A DNA stretch of 64,000 bases from JBAXTE01 sp037130365 (GTDB lineage Bacteria > Bacteroidota > Bacteroidia > Bacteroidales > WCHB1-69): NCBI GenBank assembly GCA_037130365.1, contig JBAXTE010000006.1, positions 1 through 64,000 on the forward strand. Direction: 5' to 3'. The notes beneath the pieces were generated by a model that was not told the origin of the DNA, did no database searches, and worked only from the letters and a program-made list of their open reading frames with translations. Shown here in pieces: positions 35,539-44,157 of this stretch (the first letter of the stretch is position 1; the number at the start of each line of letters is the position of its first letter). The position numbers and the translations under genes are program-made.

Positions 35539-36588
35539 TTAATTGTTCATTATTTCGTTCTGAATATTAATGGACTCAATATGTATTGCGCTAAAAACGG
35601 CATCTATAAACTCCTTACTTAGCCCATTTTGAACTGCATTAAGCTCTACTTGGTTGATTATTTGGTTCCATCGTACCTTTTGAAGAATGGTGATTTTATT
35701 TTCCTTTTTATATTTTCCAATTTCTTTAGCAACGGCCATACGTTGACCAAGTAATTCAATAAGCTTTTCGTCGAAACTGCTTACTTTGCAGCGTAATTCT
35801 TCAAGTACATGAATAAAATTTATATCCGTTGAATTAGCCTCGCGATAAATTAGTTGAGAGAGTAATTGGATTAAGTGTTCGGGTGTTATCTGTTGTTTTG
35901 GATCACTTAGCGCACAATCAGGAGTAGGATGTACCTCTATCATAAGCCCATCGTAATCTAAATCGAGCGCTTTTTGAGAAATTTCCAACAAATATTTACT
36001 TGTACCAGCAATATGACTTGGGTCGCAAAGCAATGGAATGTCAGGGAATTTACGTTTCATTTCTATTGGAATCTGCCATAAGGGTTGATTCTTGTAACGC
36101 AATTTCTCATAGCTCGCAAATCCTCGGTGAATTAATCCAATATTCTGAATTCCAGCCTTTTGAATCCGCTCCACTGCGCCAATCCAAAGCTCTAAATCTG
36201 GATTCACTGGGTTTTTTATCATCACAGTTACATCAACGCCAGAAAGTGCATCTGAAATTTCCTGCATCGAAAAAGGATTTCCCGAAGTACGAGCTCCAAT
36301 CCACAGAATATCAACATTATACTTTAATGCTTCTAAAACATGTTTTTCTGTAGCTACTTCTGTGGCTGTCATCAATCCAGTTTCTATCTTTACTTGTTTA
36401 AGCCATTTAAGACCTTCGTTTCCAATTCCTTCATACGATCCCGGTCGAGTTCTGGGTTTCCAAATGCCAGCTCTAAACGCATGCACTTTGCCCGAATTGG
36501 CTATGGCTTTGGCGCAAGCCATCACTTGCTCTTCGGATTCAGCACTGCAAGGTCCTGCAATTATTATTGGTTTGGTTGGTAAATTCAT
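35539..36588 (-). CDS. Bifunctional DAHP synthase (class I, KDO8PS-like) / chorismate mutase
   Basis: The 349-residue protein has an N-terminal DAHP synthase domain (about 1-255), with PIIIAGPCSAESEEQVMACA at about residue 7 and FRAGIWKPRTRPGSYEG at about 36, plus PLLCDPSHIAGTSKYL at about 198. A chorismate mutase (AroQ-type) domain follows (about 275-345): EELRCKVSSFDEKLIELLGQRMAVAKEIGKYKKEN in the first part (read in segments). The start at 36588 (MNLPTKP) is preferred over the TTG at 36627, which adds 13 residues. It catalyses the first shikimate step and the step committing chorismate to prephenate. It heads the aro operon. Confidence 0.93.
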   Translation of the reverse strand: MNLPTKPIIIAGPCSAESEEQVMACAKAIANSGKVHAFRAGIWKPRTRPGSYEGIGNEGLKWLKQVKIETGLMTATEVATEKHVLEALKYNVDILWIGARTSGNPFSMQEISDALSGVDVTVMIKNPVNPDLELWIGAVERIQKAGIQNIGLIHRGFASYEKLRYKNQPLWQIPIEMKRKFPDIPLLCDPSHIAGTSKYLLEISQKALDLDYDGLMIEVHPTPDCALSDPKQQITPEHLIQLLSQLIYREANSTDINFIHVLEELRCKVSSFDEKLIELLGQRMAVAKEIGKYKKENKITILQKVRWNQIINQVELNAVQNGLSKEFIDAVFSAIHIESINIQNEIMNN

Positions 36589-36739
36589 TATTCTAATTTC
36601 TTTAATATCCCTTTTTAGATTTGACAAGTAGCGTTTTGAGTGAATGATGCCTTTAAATTATGCTTTGGTATTATAAAAGTATAACTTTTTTGATTATAAA
36701 AAAATGTATTTATTTTTTATGAAACTCTAAAAACATAAA

Positions 36740-36765
36740 AAATCCCAATATTTCTACTGGGATTT
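36740..36765 (-). terminator. Intrinsic terminator downstream of the prolyl oligopeptidase gene
   Basis: AAATCCCA (36740-36747) pairs with TGGGATTT (36758-36765) across a 10-base loop, and on the minus strand a run of six T follows the stem. It lies 28 bases past the stop of the prolyl oligopeptidase gene and before the aro operon. Confidence 0.8.
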
Positions 36766-36792
36766 AGGTGATAATCAATTATTTAGATGTTA

Positions 36793-38934
36793 TTATTCCT
36801 TTTGGAATCGTTGCTTCATTTCCTCTTTTGATAAATATAAGAAATCAAGATTTTGAAATATAAAGGCCCAAATATCTGTGGCTTCTTCAATTACTTTTGT
36901 GGTTGGTTTTCCTGCTCCATGTCCTGCTTTTGATTCAATTCGAATCAACACTGGATTTGTTCCAACGTGATTTTCTTGAAGTGTGGCAATAAATTTAAAT
37001 GAATGTGCAGGAACAACTCTGTCATCATGATCGGCTGTAGTGACCAATGTTGCAGGATATTGAACCCCTTTTTTTACATTATGTAAAGGTGAGTATCCAT
37101 ACAAATATTTGAATTCAGTTTTGTTATCACTACATCCATAATCTGTTTTCCAAGCCCAGCCAATAGTAAATTGATGGTAACGCAACATATCTAAAACTCC
37201 CACTTGAGGAATTGCAACTTTGAATAAATCAGGACGTTGAGTCATACATGCACCCACTAATAACCCACCATTTGAACCGCCTTGAATAGCTAGCTTAGAC
37301 GAAGACGTATATTTTTCTTGAATTAAATATTGTGCAGCGGCAATAAAATCATCAAAGGTATTTTGTTTGGTTAATTTTGTCCCTGCTTGATGCCAATTTT
37401 GTCCATACTCACCACCACCTCTTAGGTTTGGAATTGCAATAACTCCACCTTGTTCCAAAAATAATAGTCGGCTTATGCTAAACGACGGTGTTAGACTGAT
37501 ATTAAATCCACCATAACCATATAATAACGTTGGGTTATTGCCATTGAGAACGGTCCCTTTTCGGTGTATAATAAACATCGAAACGGGAGTGCCATCTTTG
37601 CTCTTGTAGACTACTTGTTCTGCAACATATTCTTTTGGTTCAAAATCAATTTTTGGAGTAAAATATATTGATGTGGTTAGATTAACCATATCTATTTTAA
37701 AAATTGATGAAGGATATGTAAACGAAGTAAACCCAAAATATGCAGTAGCATCGTTTTTATCACCCGAAAAACCATTGATTGTTCCCAATCCAGGAAGATC
37801 TAATGATTTGATTAGTTTACCTTCTAAGGAGTAAAAATTGGCTTTTGATTGCGCTTTTTCCATAAATTGAACATAAACCATCCCGTACGCAATTTGAGCC
37901 GATTGAATTACAGCACTTGATTCAGCAATAAAGGTTTTCCAGTTTTCTTTTTGTGGATTTATTGGGTCAACAAGCACTAATTTCATATTTGGTGCATTGT
38001 CATTTGTCAACATTAAAAACTTCCCGTTTATGACCTCAATAATTGAATAATCGCTTTTAAAGTCAGTAGAAATTTTTGTAAATGGAGCTTTGTCATTATC
38101 TGATTTGCGAAAGGAGAGTGCATTGCCACTTGTGGATTCTGTTTCGTACAAAAATTGATAGTCTTTATCATCACTTAAAGCCAAAGAGTAGTTACGCAAT
38201 GGCTCTTTTGGATTTTCAAAAATCAATCTATCTTTTGATTGCGGAGTATTTAGTTCGTGAAAATATACTTTGTGAAATTCGTTTTTTGCAGACAATGCAC
38301 TTCCTTTTGGAGCATCATACCTACTATAATAAAACCCATTTTCTTTCCAAGCAATTCCCGAAAATTTCACCCATTTTAAAGTGTCGTCCAAATGTGTGCC
38401 TTTTTCAACGTCAATAATTCTGATTTCATTCCAATCTGAACCGCTAACAGCATAGGAATATGCTAAATATTTTCCATCTTTGGTTACCGACAAACTTCCA
38501 ATCGATAGTGTACCATCTTTCGACATTGTGTTTGGATCCAATAAAATACGTTCCTTATTCAAACCTATTTCGTTTACATATAATACACTTTGATTTTGAG
38601 TGCCACTATTTTTGTAATAAAACAGAAAATTTCCCTCCCGAAAAGGAACACCCATTTTTGGATAATCCCAAAGGGCTAATAAACGTTCTTTCATCTCTTC
38701 GCGATGTGGTATTGCCTGCAAATAAGCATTTGTGACGATATTTTGCGATTTTACCCACTCAGCTGTTTCGGCAGACTTGTCGTCTTCAAGCCACCGGTAT
38801 GGATCTGCGACTTTTGTCCCGAAGTAGGTATCAATCTGTTTGCCTTTTTTTGTTGTTGGATATTTGGGCGGTTGCATTTGTGCCATTAAAGATGCGGATG
38901 TCATCATTAAAATTAAAATTAAATTTGCTCTCAT
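36793..38934 (-). CDS. Prolyl oligopeptidase family serine peptidase
   Basis: The 713-residue protein is an S9A prolyl oligopeptidase. The start at 38934 (MRANLILILMMTSASLMAQ) gives a clear signal peptide; the frame extends 20 codons upstream without it. Residues about 25-420 form the beta-propeller (YFGTKVADPYRWLEDD near the start is characteristic). The catalytic alpha/beta-hydrolase domain has Ser in QGGSNGGLLVGA (about 551), Asp in ADHDDRVVPAHSF (about 637) and His in ESKAGHGAGKPT (about 675). It cleaves after Pro in short peptides and is predicted periplasmic. It is monocistronic with its own terminator. Confidence 0.95.
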   Translation of the reverse strand: MRANLILILMMTSASLMAQMQPPKYPTTKKGKQIDTYFGTKVADPYRWLEDDKSAETAEWVKSQNIVTNAYLQAIPHREEMKERLLALWDYPKMGVPFREGNFLFYYKNSGTQNQSVLYVNEIGLNKERILLDPNTMSKDGTLSIGSLSVTKDGKYLAYSYAVSGSDWNEIRIIDVEKGTHLDDTLKWVKFSGIAWKENGFYYSRYDAPKGSALSAKNEFHKVYFHELNTPQSKDRLIFENPKEPLRNYSLALSDDKDYQFLYETESTSGNALSFRKSDNDKAPFTKISTDFKSDYSIIEVINGKFLMLTNDNAPNMKLVLVDPINPQKENWKTFIAESSAVIQSAQIAYGMVYVQFMEKAQSKANFYSLEGKLIKSLDLPGLGTINGFSGDKNDATAYFGFTSFTYPSSIFKIDMVNLTTSIYFTPKIDFEPKEYVAEQVVYKSKDGTPVSMFIIHRKGTVLNGNNPTLLYGYGGFNISLTPSFSISRLLFLEQGGVIAIPNLRGGGEYGQNWHQAGTKLTKQNTFDDFIAAAQYLIQEKYTSSSKLAIQGGSNGGLLVGACMTQRPDLFKVAIPQVGVLDMLRYHQFTIGWAWKTDYGCSDNKTEFKYLYGYSPLHNVKKGVQYPATLVTTADHDDRVVPAHSFKFIATLQENHVGTNPVLIRIESKAGHGAGKPTTKVIEEATDIWAFIFQNLDFLYLSKEEMKQRFQKE

Positions 38935-38961
38935 TTTTTTAAATAGGTTTATTCTTTTACT

Positions 38962-38969
38962 TAACTTTG
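38962..38969 (+). promoter_or_regulatory. Bacteroidota-type -7 box before the YD-repeat-like gene
   Basis: TAACTTTG on the plus strand matches TAnnTTTG and lies 40 bases before the ATG at 39010. It is in the gap between divergent genes, where a promoter for the plus-strand pair is expected. Confidence 0.35.
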
Positions 38970-39009
38970 CCTCAAAGTTAATAATTATATCCAATCAATC
39001 TTTTAAATT

Positions 39010-39933
39010 ATGTCTCAAAATAAAGTTAAATCCATTCATACGTATATCAGCAATCAGTTAGCAATGGTTGATTATGATTCTGCTGATTCAAATAGCCGTT
39101 ACTTGGCATCTTATAAAGAATTTGATGAAAACGGAAATATCACGAAAGAAATTGGATATCGTCCTGATACTTTAATTGAAAATAATTATTCAAACATCTA
39201 TGATGCAAATAATCATCTTATCGAACATTCTATCTTTGATGAAAATAATGAATTGTTGGAATGTCATAAATATGATTTAGACGAAAATGGTAGAGTAATA
39301 GGAGAGTCGTGTTTTTACGCAGAAATGGACGATAATGACTATACAACCTATCTTTATGATAATGATGGACATTTGATTGAAAAGCGAAATGTAGATTCTG
39401 ATAATGAACTCTATCATTTAAAGCAATTTACTTACGAAAATCAGAAATTAATAAAAGAACAACTGTTTAATGATGAACAGAAGCTAGAAACCGAAACCAT
39501 TTATGAATACGATGAAAATGGATTGCGAATTTCTGAAATTAATATTGATAATTTAGTAGGTGATAAACAGACTTTTAAATATGATTATAATGAGCTGGGG
39601 CAACGCATTGAAACGTTACATTACAATAAGAAAGATCAATTAGTGGCAAAGTCATTTTTTGAATATGATGAACAAGGTGTTAATATTCAGTTGATTGAAG
39701 AAGATGTTAATGGGGTGTATACCACAGTTTTTGATTATAATGAATTAGGAAAAATTCAAACTCAAGAAAAGTATAATCACGAGGAAGAATTAATTGTTCG
39801 GTGGATATATGAATATGAGGACGATAGATTAGTGAAAACAAAAACGTTAGTTCGTGATGAAAATGCTGAAGAATCTGATGAAGATGAGATGGTAGTCAAA
39901 ATCATCTCAGAATTTATTCATGAACTCTATTAA
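39010..39933 (+). CDS. Cytoplasmic protein with YD/RHS-like repeats
   Basis: The 307-residue protein has no signal peptide. It consists of repeats of about 20-25 residues with the form YDENGxxI or YNELGQRIE (YDNDGHLIEKRN, YEYDENGLRISE, YDYNELGQRIETL, YNELGKIQTQ), like the YD repeats of RHS or wapA proteins. Those are normally extracellular, but this copy is short, acidic and without export signal, so its role is unclear. The next gene begins 1 base from its stop (overlap in TAATG), suggesting co-expression with the UPF0316 protein. Confidence 0.75.
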   Translation: MSQNKVKSIHTYISNQLAMVDYDSADSNSRYLASYKEFDENGNITKEIGYRPDTLIENNYSNIYDANNHLIEHSIFDENNELLECHKYDLDENGRVIGESCFYAEMDDNDYTTYLYDNDGHLIEKRNVDSDNELYHLKQFTYENQKLIKEQLFNDEQKLETETIYEYDENGLRISEINIDNLVGDKQTFKYDYNELGQRIETLHYNKKDQLVAKSFFEYDEQGVNIQLIEEDVNGVYTTVFDYNELGKIQTQEKYNHEEELIVRWIYEYEDDRLVKTKTLVRDENAEESDEDEMVVKIISEFIHELY

Positions 39934-40544
39934 TGTTTTGTAGTATGGATTTTAATTCATGGTTTTTGGCAGATTCAGATGTGTTTACATGGGTTATTTT
40001 GCCAATTTTAATCTGTTTAGCTCGAATTACAGATCAGAGTATTGGTACTTTACGATTGATTTTAGTTTCTAAAGGGTATAAGTTTATAGCTCCATTTTTA
40101 GCTTTTTTTGAGTCGTTAATATGGCTGCTAGCAGTAAGTCAAATTTTAAAACATCTTGATAATTGGGTTACATTCGTTGCTTATGGATTAGGCTTTGCGC
40201 TGGGAAATTATATTGGAATAATACTAGAAGAAAAGATTTCTTTGGGAAATGTAATTGTGCGAGTATTTCCAAAAACAGATCATGCTGGGCTCATTGAATA
40301 TATGAATCAGCAAAATATTGGATATAGCATTATTGATGCTGAAGGAAGAATGGGTGGTTTAAAAATTATCTTTTCAATTATTGGTCGAAAAAGCGTGAGT
40401 GCTTTTGTTCAAAAAATTGAGGAATTTACGCCAGGTTCTTTTTACTCTATAGAAGAGGTAAAATCTGTAAAAAAAGGAATTTTCCAACCGACACGTTCAA
40501 AAACTCAATTTAAAAGCGTTTTTGGTTCCAAAAAAACCAAATAA
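39933..40544 (+). CDS. UPF0316 family membrane protein (DUF5698/DUF2179)
   Basis: The 203-residue protein has three transmembrane segments in the first half (about 20-110) with the conserved ARITDQSIGTLRLILVSKG motif (about 31-49) and GFALGNYIGIILEEK (about 90), and a soluble C-terminal DUF2179 domain (about 110-175) with NVIVRVFPK and YSIIDAEGRMGG. This is the layout of the UPF0316/YebE family, for which no function is established. An alternative ATG four codons downstream (39945, MDFNSWF) is equally plausible. It overlaps the stop of the YD-repeat-like gene by 1 base. Confidence 0.88.
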   Translation: MFCSMDFNSWFLADSDVFTWVILPILICLARITDQSIGTLRLILVSKGYKFIAPFLAFFESLIWLLAVSQILKHLDNWVTFVAYGLGFALGNYIGIILEEKISLGNVIVRVFPKTDHAGLIEYMNQQNIGYSIIDAEGRMGGLKIIFSIIGRKSVSAFVQKIEEFTPGSFYSIEEVKSVKKGIFQPTRSKTQFKSVFGSKKTK

Positions 40545-40621
40545 AGCGTATTAGTGTCTATTGTTTATAATTGCTTAAATAGAAGATTCAGAAAAAATAG
40601 TATCTGAATTGCATTTAGAAT

Positions 40622-41029
40622 TTATTTCCTTTTTCTTTTGTTATTAAAATTTTGTAGAGCCCATTTAAAAGCTGCAAATATGATAAATCCTAATATTACC
40701 CCAATTGTATTTGCCAATGCATCATTTACGTTAAATGCTCGATATGGAATAAAATATTGTATTCCTTCTGCTAACATCGCTATTAAAATGCCTAATAATA
40801 GCCATATCCATATTTTTTTCGATAATGATTTGCTAAAAAATGCCCATGGAAGAAACATCAATGCATGAAAAAAATAATCTCCCCGAAAACGAAGAATAGT
40901 GATGTGGTTTAACTCACTATTGCCATTTAGAGGGAGAACTACTAATAAAAATATGATACTATTAAATATTATAAATAATGTCTTTGGTTTGATATGTATT
41001 TTCAAAATTTGAATATTTATAAGTTTCAA
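40622..41029 (-). CDS. VanZ-like family membrane protein
   Basis: The 135-residue protein has four predicted transmembrane segments. The final part contains AEGIQYFIPYRAFNVNDALANTIGVILG, read in segments, with the EGIQ...P.R.....D...N..G pattern typical of VanZ-like proteins. Family members are implicated in teicoplanin resistance in enterococci, but in other bacteria the role is unknown. The gene is downstream (by 23 bases) of the deacetylase that ends the polysaccharide locus, so it may be co-transcribed with it. Confidence 0.8.
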   Translation of the reverse strand: MKLINIQILKIHIKPKTLFIIFNSIIFLLVVLPLNGNSELNHITILRFRGDYFFHALMFLPWAFFSKSLSKKIWIWLLLGILIAMLAEGIQYFIPYRAFNVNDALANTIGVILGFIIFAAFKWALQNFNNKRKRK

Positions 41030-41052
41030 ATATACACAAATATAGTTGAATC

Positions 41053-41973
41053 TTAAATTAATTTTGTCTCTTCGCAGTATGTCTTTAAAGTGACAAATTC
41101 AAAGTTCTTATCTCGAAAATATTTAATTTGATTTTCAAATAGAGGAATTGCAGCAATCCCAAGGTTTTTTGATTTGAGTTTGGCTCTTAAAAAGTCTTGT
41201 AAAAAATAACTCACTGGGTTACTAGATCTATTTTCAATTGATCGAATGATGTGACTTTCATCAATGAGTTCATTTGGATGAATATCGAAAACAATAGGTT
41301 TCTCAAAAAAATTCGATTCTAGCGCAAGTATCCTTTTTTGAATATTAGTAATATTTGGGAATATTCGCATAGTTGTTCCAATATACGGAATAATTAATGC
41401 ACTTAGAGGAACCTCAACGAGGGGACTATCCCCTTTTTTAAATATGCTTTTTTCAGATGTATGATATGGTAAACGATGTGCTGTTATCCAATTTAACTTT
41501 TTAAGACCCCCAAACGACATAAACATATCAAACCGTTGAGATGCAACCGAACTATCTATTTTGTATCCTGTTTCAATCAATGCGCTTGCAGTATCGTTAT
41601 TTACTCTAAGTGCTGGTGCCCTGAAAGAAATTACCTCTTCGCCTGAAATATCTTCTAATATTTTTTTTGATTCTAATAAATGAATTTTTTGTTTAGCAAA
41701 CGGCATTACATCAAATCCATTTTCTTTGAGATGCGATAACCCATGGCTCGCAACTTCGTGCCCTCTATTTTGAATCATCTTAATAATATCGGGAATAAGT
41801 TTGGCGATATAACCGGTAAAAAAAAATGTACTTTTTATTCCATATTTTTCATATATATCAAGAAGTAACGGCATCCCCTCGCGATAAACCTTCCAACCAG
41901 TTTCATCGCTAAGCTTATTTAACCATATAGATGTCGTTTCAACATCATTTGAAAAGATACAATACTTAGTCAT
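41053..41973 (-). CDS. Polysaccharide deacetylase family protein
   Basis: The 306-residue soluble protein has the NodB-homology start YCIFSNDVETTSIWL with the catalytic/metal Asp in DVE. KSTFFFTGYIAKLIPDII and HEVASHGLSH follow at about 52-85 with the metal-binding His pair, and ISFRAPALRVN at about 137 carries the motif-3 Arg. A late conserved VFDIHPNELID supplies another His. It removes N-acetyl or O-acetyl groups from a glycan or a lipid-linked sugar in the cytoplasm or periplasm (no signal peptide is seen, so the cytoplasm is more likely). It closes the polysaccharide gene run. Confidence 0.88.
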   Translation of the reverse strand: MTKYCIFSNDVETTSIWLNKLSDETGWKVYREGMPLLLDIYEKYGIKSTFFFTGYIAKLIPDIIKMIQNRGHEVASHGLSHLKENGFDVMPFAKQKIHLLESKKILEDISGEEVISFRAPALRVNNDTASALIETGYKIDSSVASQRFDMFMSFGGLKKLNWITAHRLPYHTSEKSIFKKGDSPLVEVPLSALIIPYIGTTMRIFPNITNIQKRILALESNFFEKPIVFDIHPNELIDESHIIRSIENRSSNPVSYFLQDFLRAKLKSKNLGIAAIPLFENQIKYFRDKNFEFVTLKTYCEETKLI

Positions 41974-42423
41974 TCTTTTGTAATAAATACAGAAATGAAA
42001 TTTGGCTCAAAGTTATTGATAATTTTACTTTGAGCTTGTTAATAATTTGTTTTTTATACAATCAAATATTCAATGAAAAAACAGCTCAATTGTTTGATGA
42101 ATTTTCAATATTTTCAGCCCTTTTTCACGATAGATATCCTAATCCTTACCGCTTTTAAACTCGGGTGGAGCATAAGTATATTTATTCTACTTTATTGATT
42201 AGTTTGAAGTATCATTACTCCCTAATGAAAAGCGAAAATGGGGTTCGGTTCAAAACAAATTAAAAAAAAATGGGTGTCAGTATATAGGGTAAAACGTTTT
42301 TTCCGAGTTCACAATATTAATCGTGAGTCAGAAATGAAGGGGCGTTTGACATTGTTTCTAAACCGTGGAATGAATGCATTTCTGGATATAAAATTTTCTT
42401 GCGGATTGAAGGATGCAGTTAAG
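41974..42423. other. 450-bp gap inside the polysaccharide locus
   Basis: This gap separates the deacetylase gene from the acyltransferase upstream of it. I see no convincing gene: one plus-strand frame (42238-42591) runs antisense into the acyltransferase gene and a minus-strand frame of 36 codons has no start. There is no clear hairpin. It may hold the promoter for the deacetylase gene or decayed sequence. Confidence 0.4.
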
Positions 42424-43029
42424 TTAAAATTTAGTCTTTTCTTTGATGCCAATTGGAATTCCATCTTCAACAATATATTCTCGAATTATTCTTGCTGGTA
42501 CACCACCAGCCAAAACAAATGGAGGGACGTCTTTTGTTACAACAGAGCCAGCAGCAATAATGCTACCTTCACCAATTTTTACACCAGGTAAAACTGTAAC
42601 ATTCACAGCTAAAACAGCGTTTTTTCCAATTATTGTAGGTGAAACAAATGCTTCAGATACTTCCTTGTGAAACCTCAGAGGCTTGTAATGTGTAAGAACT
42701 ACATTATAGCCAGATAGAGAACAACCTTCTTCCAAAACAACATAGTTTGGATACACATCATCGATAAAAACAAACGGACCTATGCTAACTTTTGGTGAAA
42801 TTCTTACACCTCTAAATTTATGTAACCGAACTTTAAATCCTGAATATGGAATTTTCAATGCAATAATTTGCAAAATATGATCTTTGAGTCGGGCTATTAA
42901 AAATCTTGGTAACCCCAAAAAACCTGTATAACCATGTTCTAAAGCTGTTCTTTTTGCCCTTAGAGAAAAGCCAACTTCTTCGTCAAAAAAAGGTAGTTCG
43001 CGATGTTCTAGTAAGTGATATGATTTCAT
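42424..43029 (-). CDS. Left-handed beta-helix acyltransferase (CatB/maltose O-acetyltransferase-like)
   Basis: The 201-residue protein has an N-terminal helical segment (about 1-65, with HGYTGFLGLPRFL) and a C-terminal hexapeptide-repeat beta-helix (about 75-190): NAVLAVNVTVLPGVKIGEGSIIAAGSVVTKDV (read in segments) and the closing VPPFVLAGGVPARIIREY. VLTHYKP supplies a candidate catalytic His. Such enzymes transfer acetyl groups from acetyl-CoA to a sugar hydroxyl or amino group. It is paralogous to the gene at 48883, which shares the HGYxG segment, a TIDDVYPN/FIDDVYPN motif and the same tail. It lies 13 bases downstream of the KamA-like gene. Confidence 0.9.
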   Translation of the reverse strand: MKSYHLLEHRELPFFDEEVGFSLRAKRTALEHGYTGFLGLPRFLIARLKDHILQIIALKIPYSGFKVRLHKFRGVRISPKVSIGPFVFIDDVYPNYVVLEEGCSLSGYNVVLTHYKPLRFHKEVSEAFVSPTIIGKNAVLAVNVTVLPGVKIGEGSIIAAGSVVTKDVPPFVLAGGVPARIIREYIVEDGIPIGIKEKTKF

Positions 43030-43042
43030 CTTTTTTTATTTT

Positions 43043-44155
43043 TTAATTATCATTTCCATCGAGGTATAAAACTCTAAGCAATCCATTTTTATCTACAGAA
43101 GCAGTTTCTGGCATAACCCAATCAGGATTCCATTTCATCCGGTCTTCGAATTTGTATGACGATTGTATTAATAATTGGTTGTTGTTGTCTTTTTCTAATA
43201 TAGTGTCTTCGTATAGTGTAATTTTACCAATATCAGTCATTAGTGCGTACATCGGTTTCACTCTGCCAGAAACTAAACCACTGTTAGTTAGTTCCTTACT
43301 TAGCTCTAACCCTTTTTGAACAGTCGTTCTAAAATGGTGCATACCTCTCATTGGCACATGGTGAAATAAATAATGCGATTCAATACCAACATCACGCATT
43401 TTAGTGTATAATTCTGCTAATGTTTTGATGTTGTCATTAACACCTTTTATTAATACATTTTGGGAGTATACTGTAATCCCTAAGTCCCTTATCATTCGAA
43501 ACTTTTCGATAACTTCTGGGAATAATTCTATTTCATGATTTATTTGTGTTGCAACTTCAAAAGTTACTCTGTTACGATGTCTTTTGAAAATTTCAAAAAT
43601 GTTGTTATCTACTCTATCTGGATCGTGTAATGGAACTCTAGTCCCAATCCTTATTCGTTTAATATTTGGAGCAAGTTCAATAATTGATTCCACAAGAAAT
43701 CTTAACTTTTGTGGAACAATGAATGGATCTCCACCAGTTATTAGAACTTCACTAACCTCATTTCTAAGTGATTCATGTCCACAATAATTTGCAATATTCT
43801 TTAATTCAGTTTCTGTAAGTGTGAAAATTTCATAATTTGCTCTCAAGCAATAACGACAATGCGCTGCGCAAATCATAGTTGGCTCGATAACTAAACTTTG
43901 CTTATAAAGTCTTTCAACACCATGAACAACGATACCACTATCATTATTACCGCCTAATTTTATATCTGCTTCCCAATGACGATTATTTGATTCTGCTTTT
44001 TCTTCGGTTTCAATATCTTGTTTTACATACTGAAGATATAATGCTTGATATGCTTGTGAGTTTATACCTTCTTCTCGTTCAAGTATTCCCATTTTTTTTC
44101 TTAGAAATGGAGAAATTTTTTCTGAAAAATCACCATTGCTTGTTAAACCAGCCAT
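43043..44155 (-). CDS. KamA-like radical SAM protein (lysine 2,3-aminomutase family)
   Basis: The 370-residue protein has a radical SAM core with the 4Fe-4S cluster motif CAAHCRYCLRANYE at about residue 97 (C-x3-C-x2-C), followed by Arg as in lysine 2,3-aminomutase, and VLITGGDPF at about 138. VTFEVATQINHEIELFPEV and HYLFHHVPMRGMHHFRT (read in segments) follow the KamA order. The C-terminal MYALMTDIGKITLYED aligns with the PLP-binding region of KamA (where the lysine is in PGGGGK), with the Gly run shortened to IGK. The family makes beta-amino acids from alpha-amino acids. Its place in a polysaccharide locus, between two acyltransferase genes (13 bases and 2 bases away), suggests a beta-amino acid for glycan decoration. 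Substrate unknown. Confidence 0.85.
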   Translation of the reverse strand: MAGLTSNGDFSEKISPFLRKKMGILEREEGINSQAYQALYLQYVKQDIETEEKAESNNRHWEADIKLGGNNDSGIVVHGVERLYKQSLVIEPTMICAAHCRYCLRANYEIFTLTETELKNIANYCGHESLRNEVSEVLITGGDPFIVPQKLRFLVESIIELAPNIKRIRIGTRVPLHDPDRVDNNIFEIFKRHRNRVTFEVATQINHEIELFPEVIEKFRMIRDLGITVYSQNVLIKGVNDNIKTLAELYTKMRDVGIESHYLFHHVPMRGMHHFRTTVQKGLELSKELTNSGLVSGRVKPMYALMTDIGKITLYEDTILEKDNNNQLLIQSSYKFEDRMKWNPDWVMPETASVDKNGLLRVLYLDGNDN

Positions 44156-44157
44156 TG

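Noticed and set aside
42238..42591. 117-codon plus-strand ORF between the deacetylase and the acyltransferase
   Set aside because: More than half of it is antisense to the well-supported acyltransferase gene, and its product has no recognisable features.
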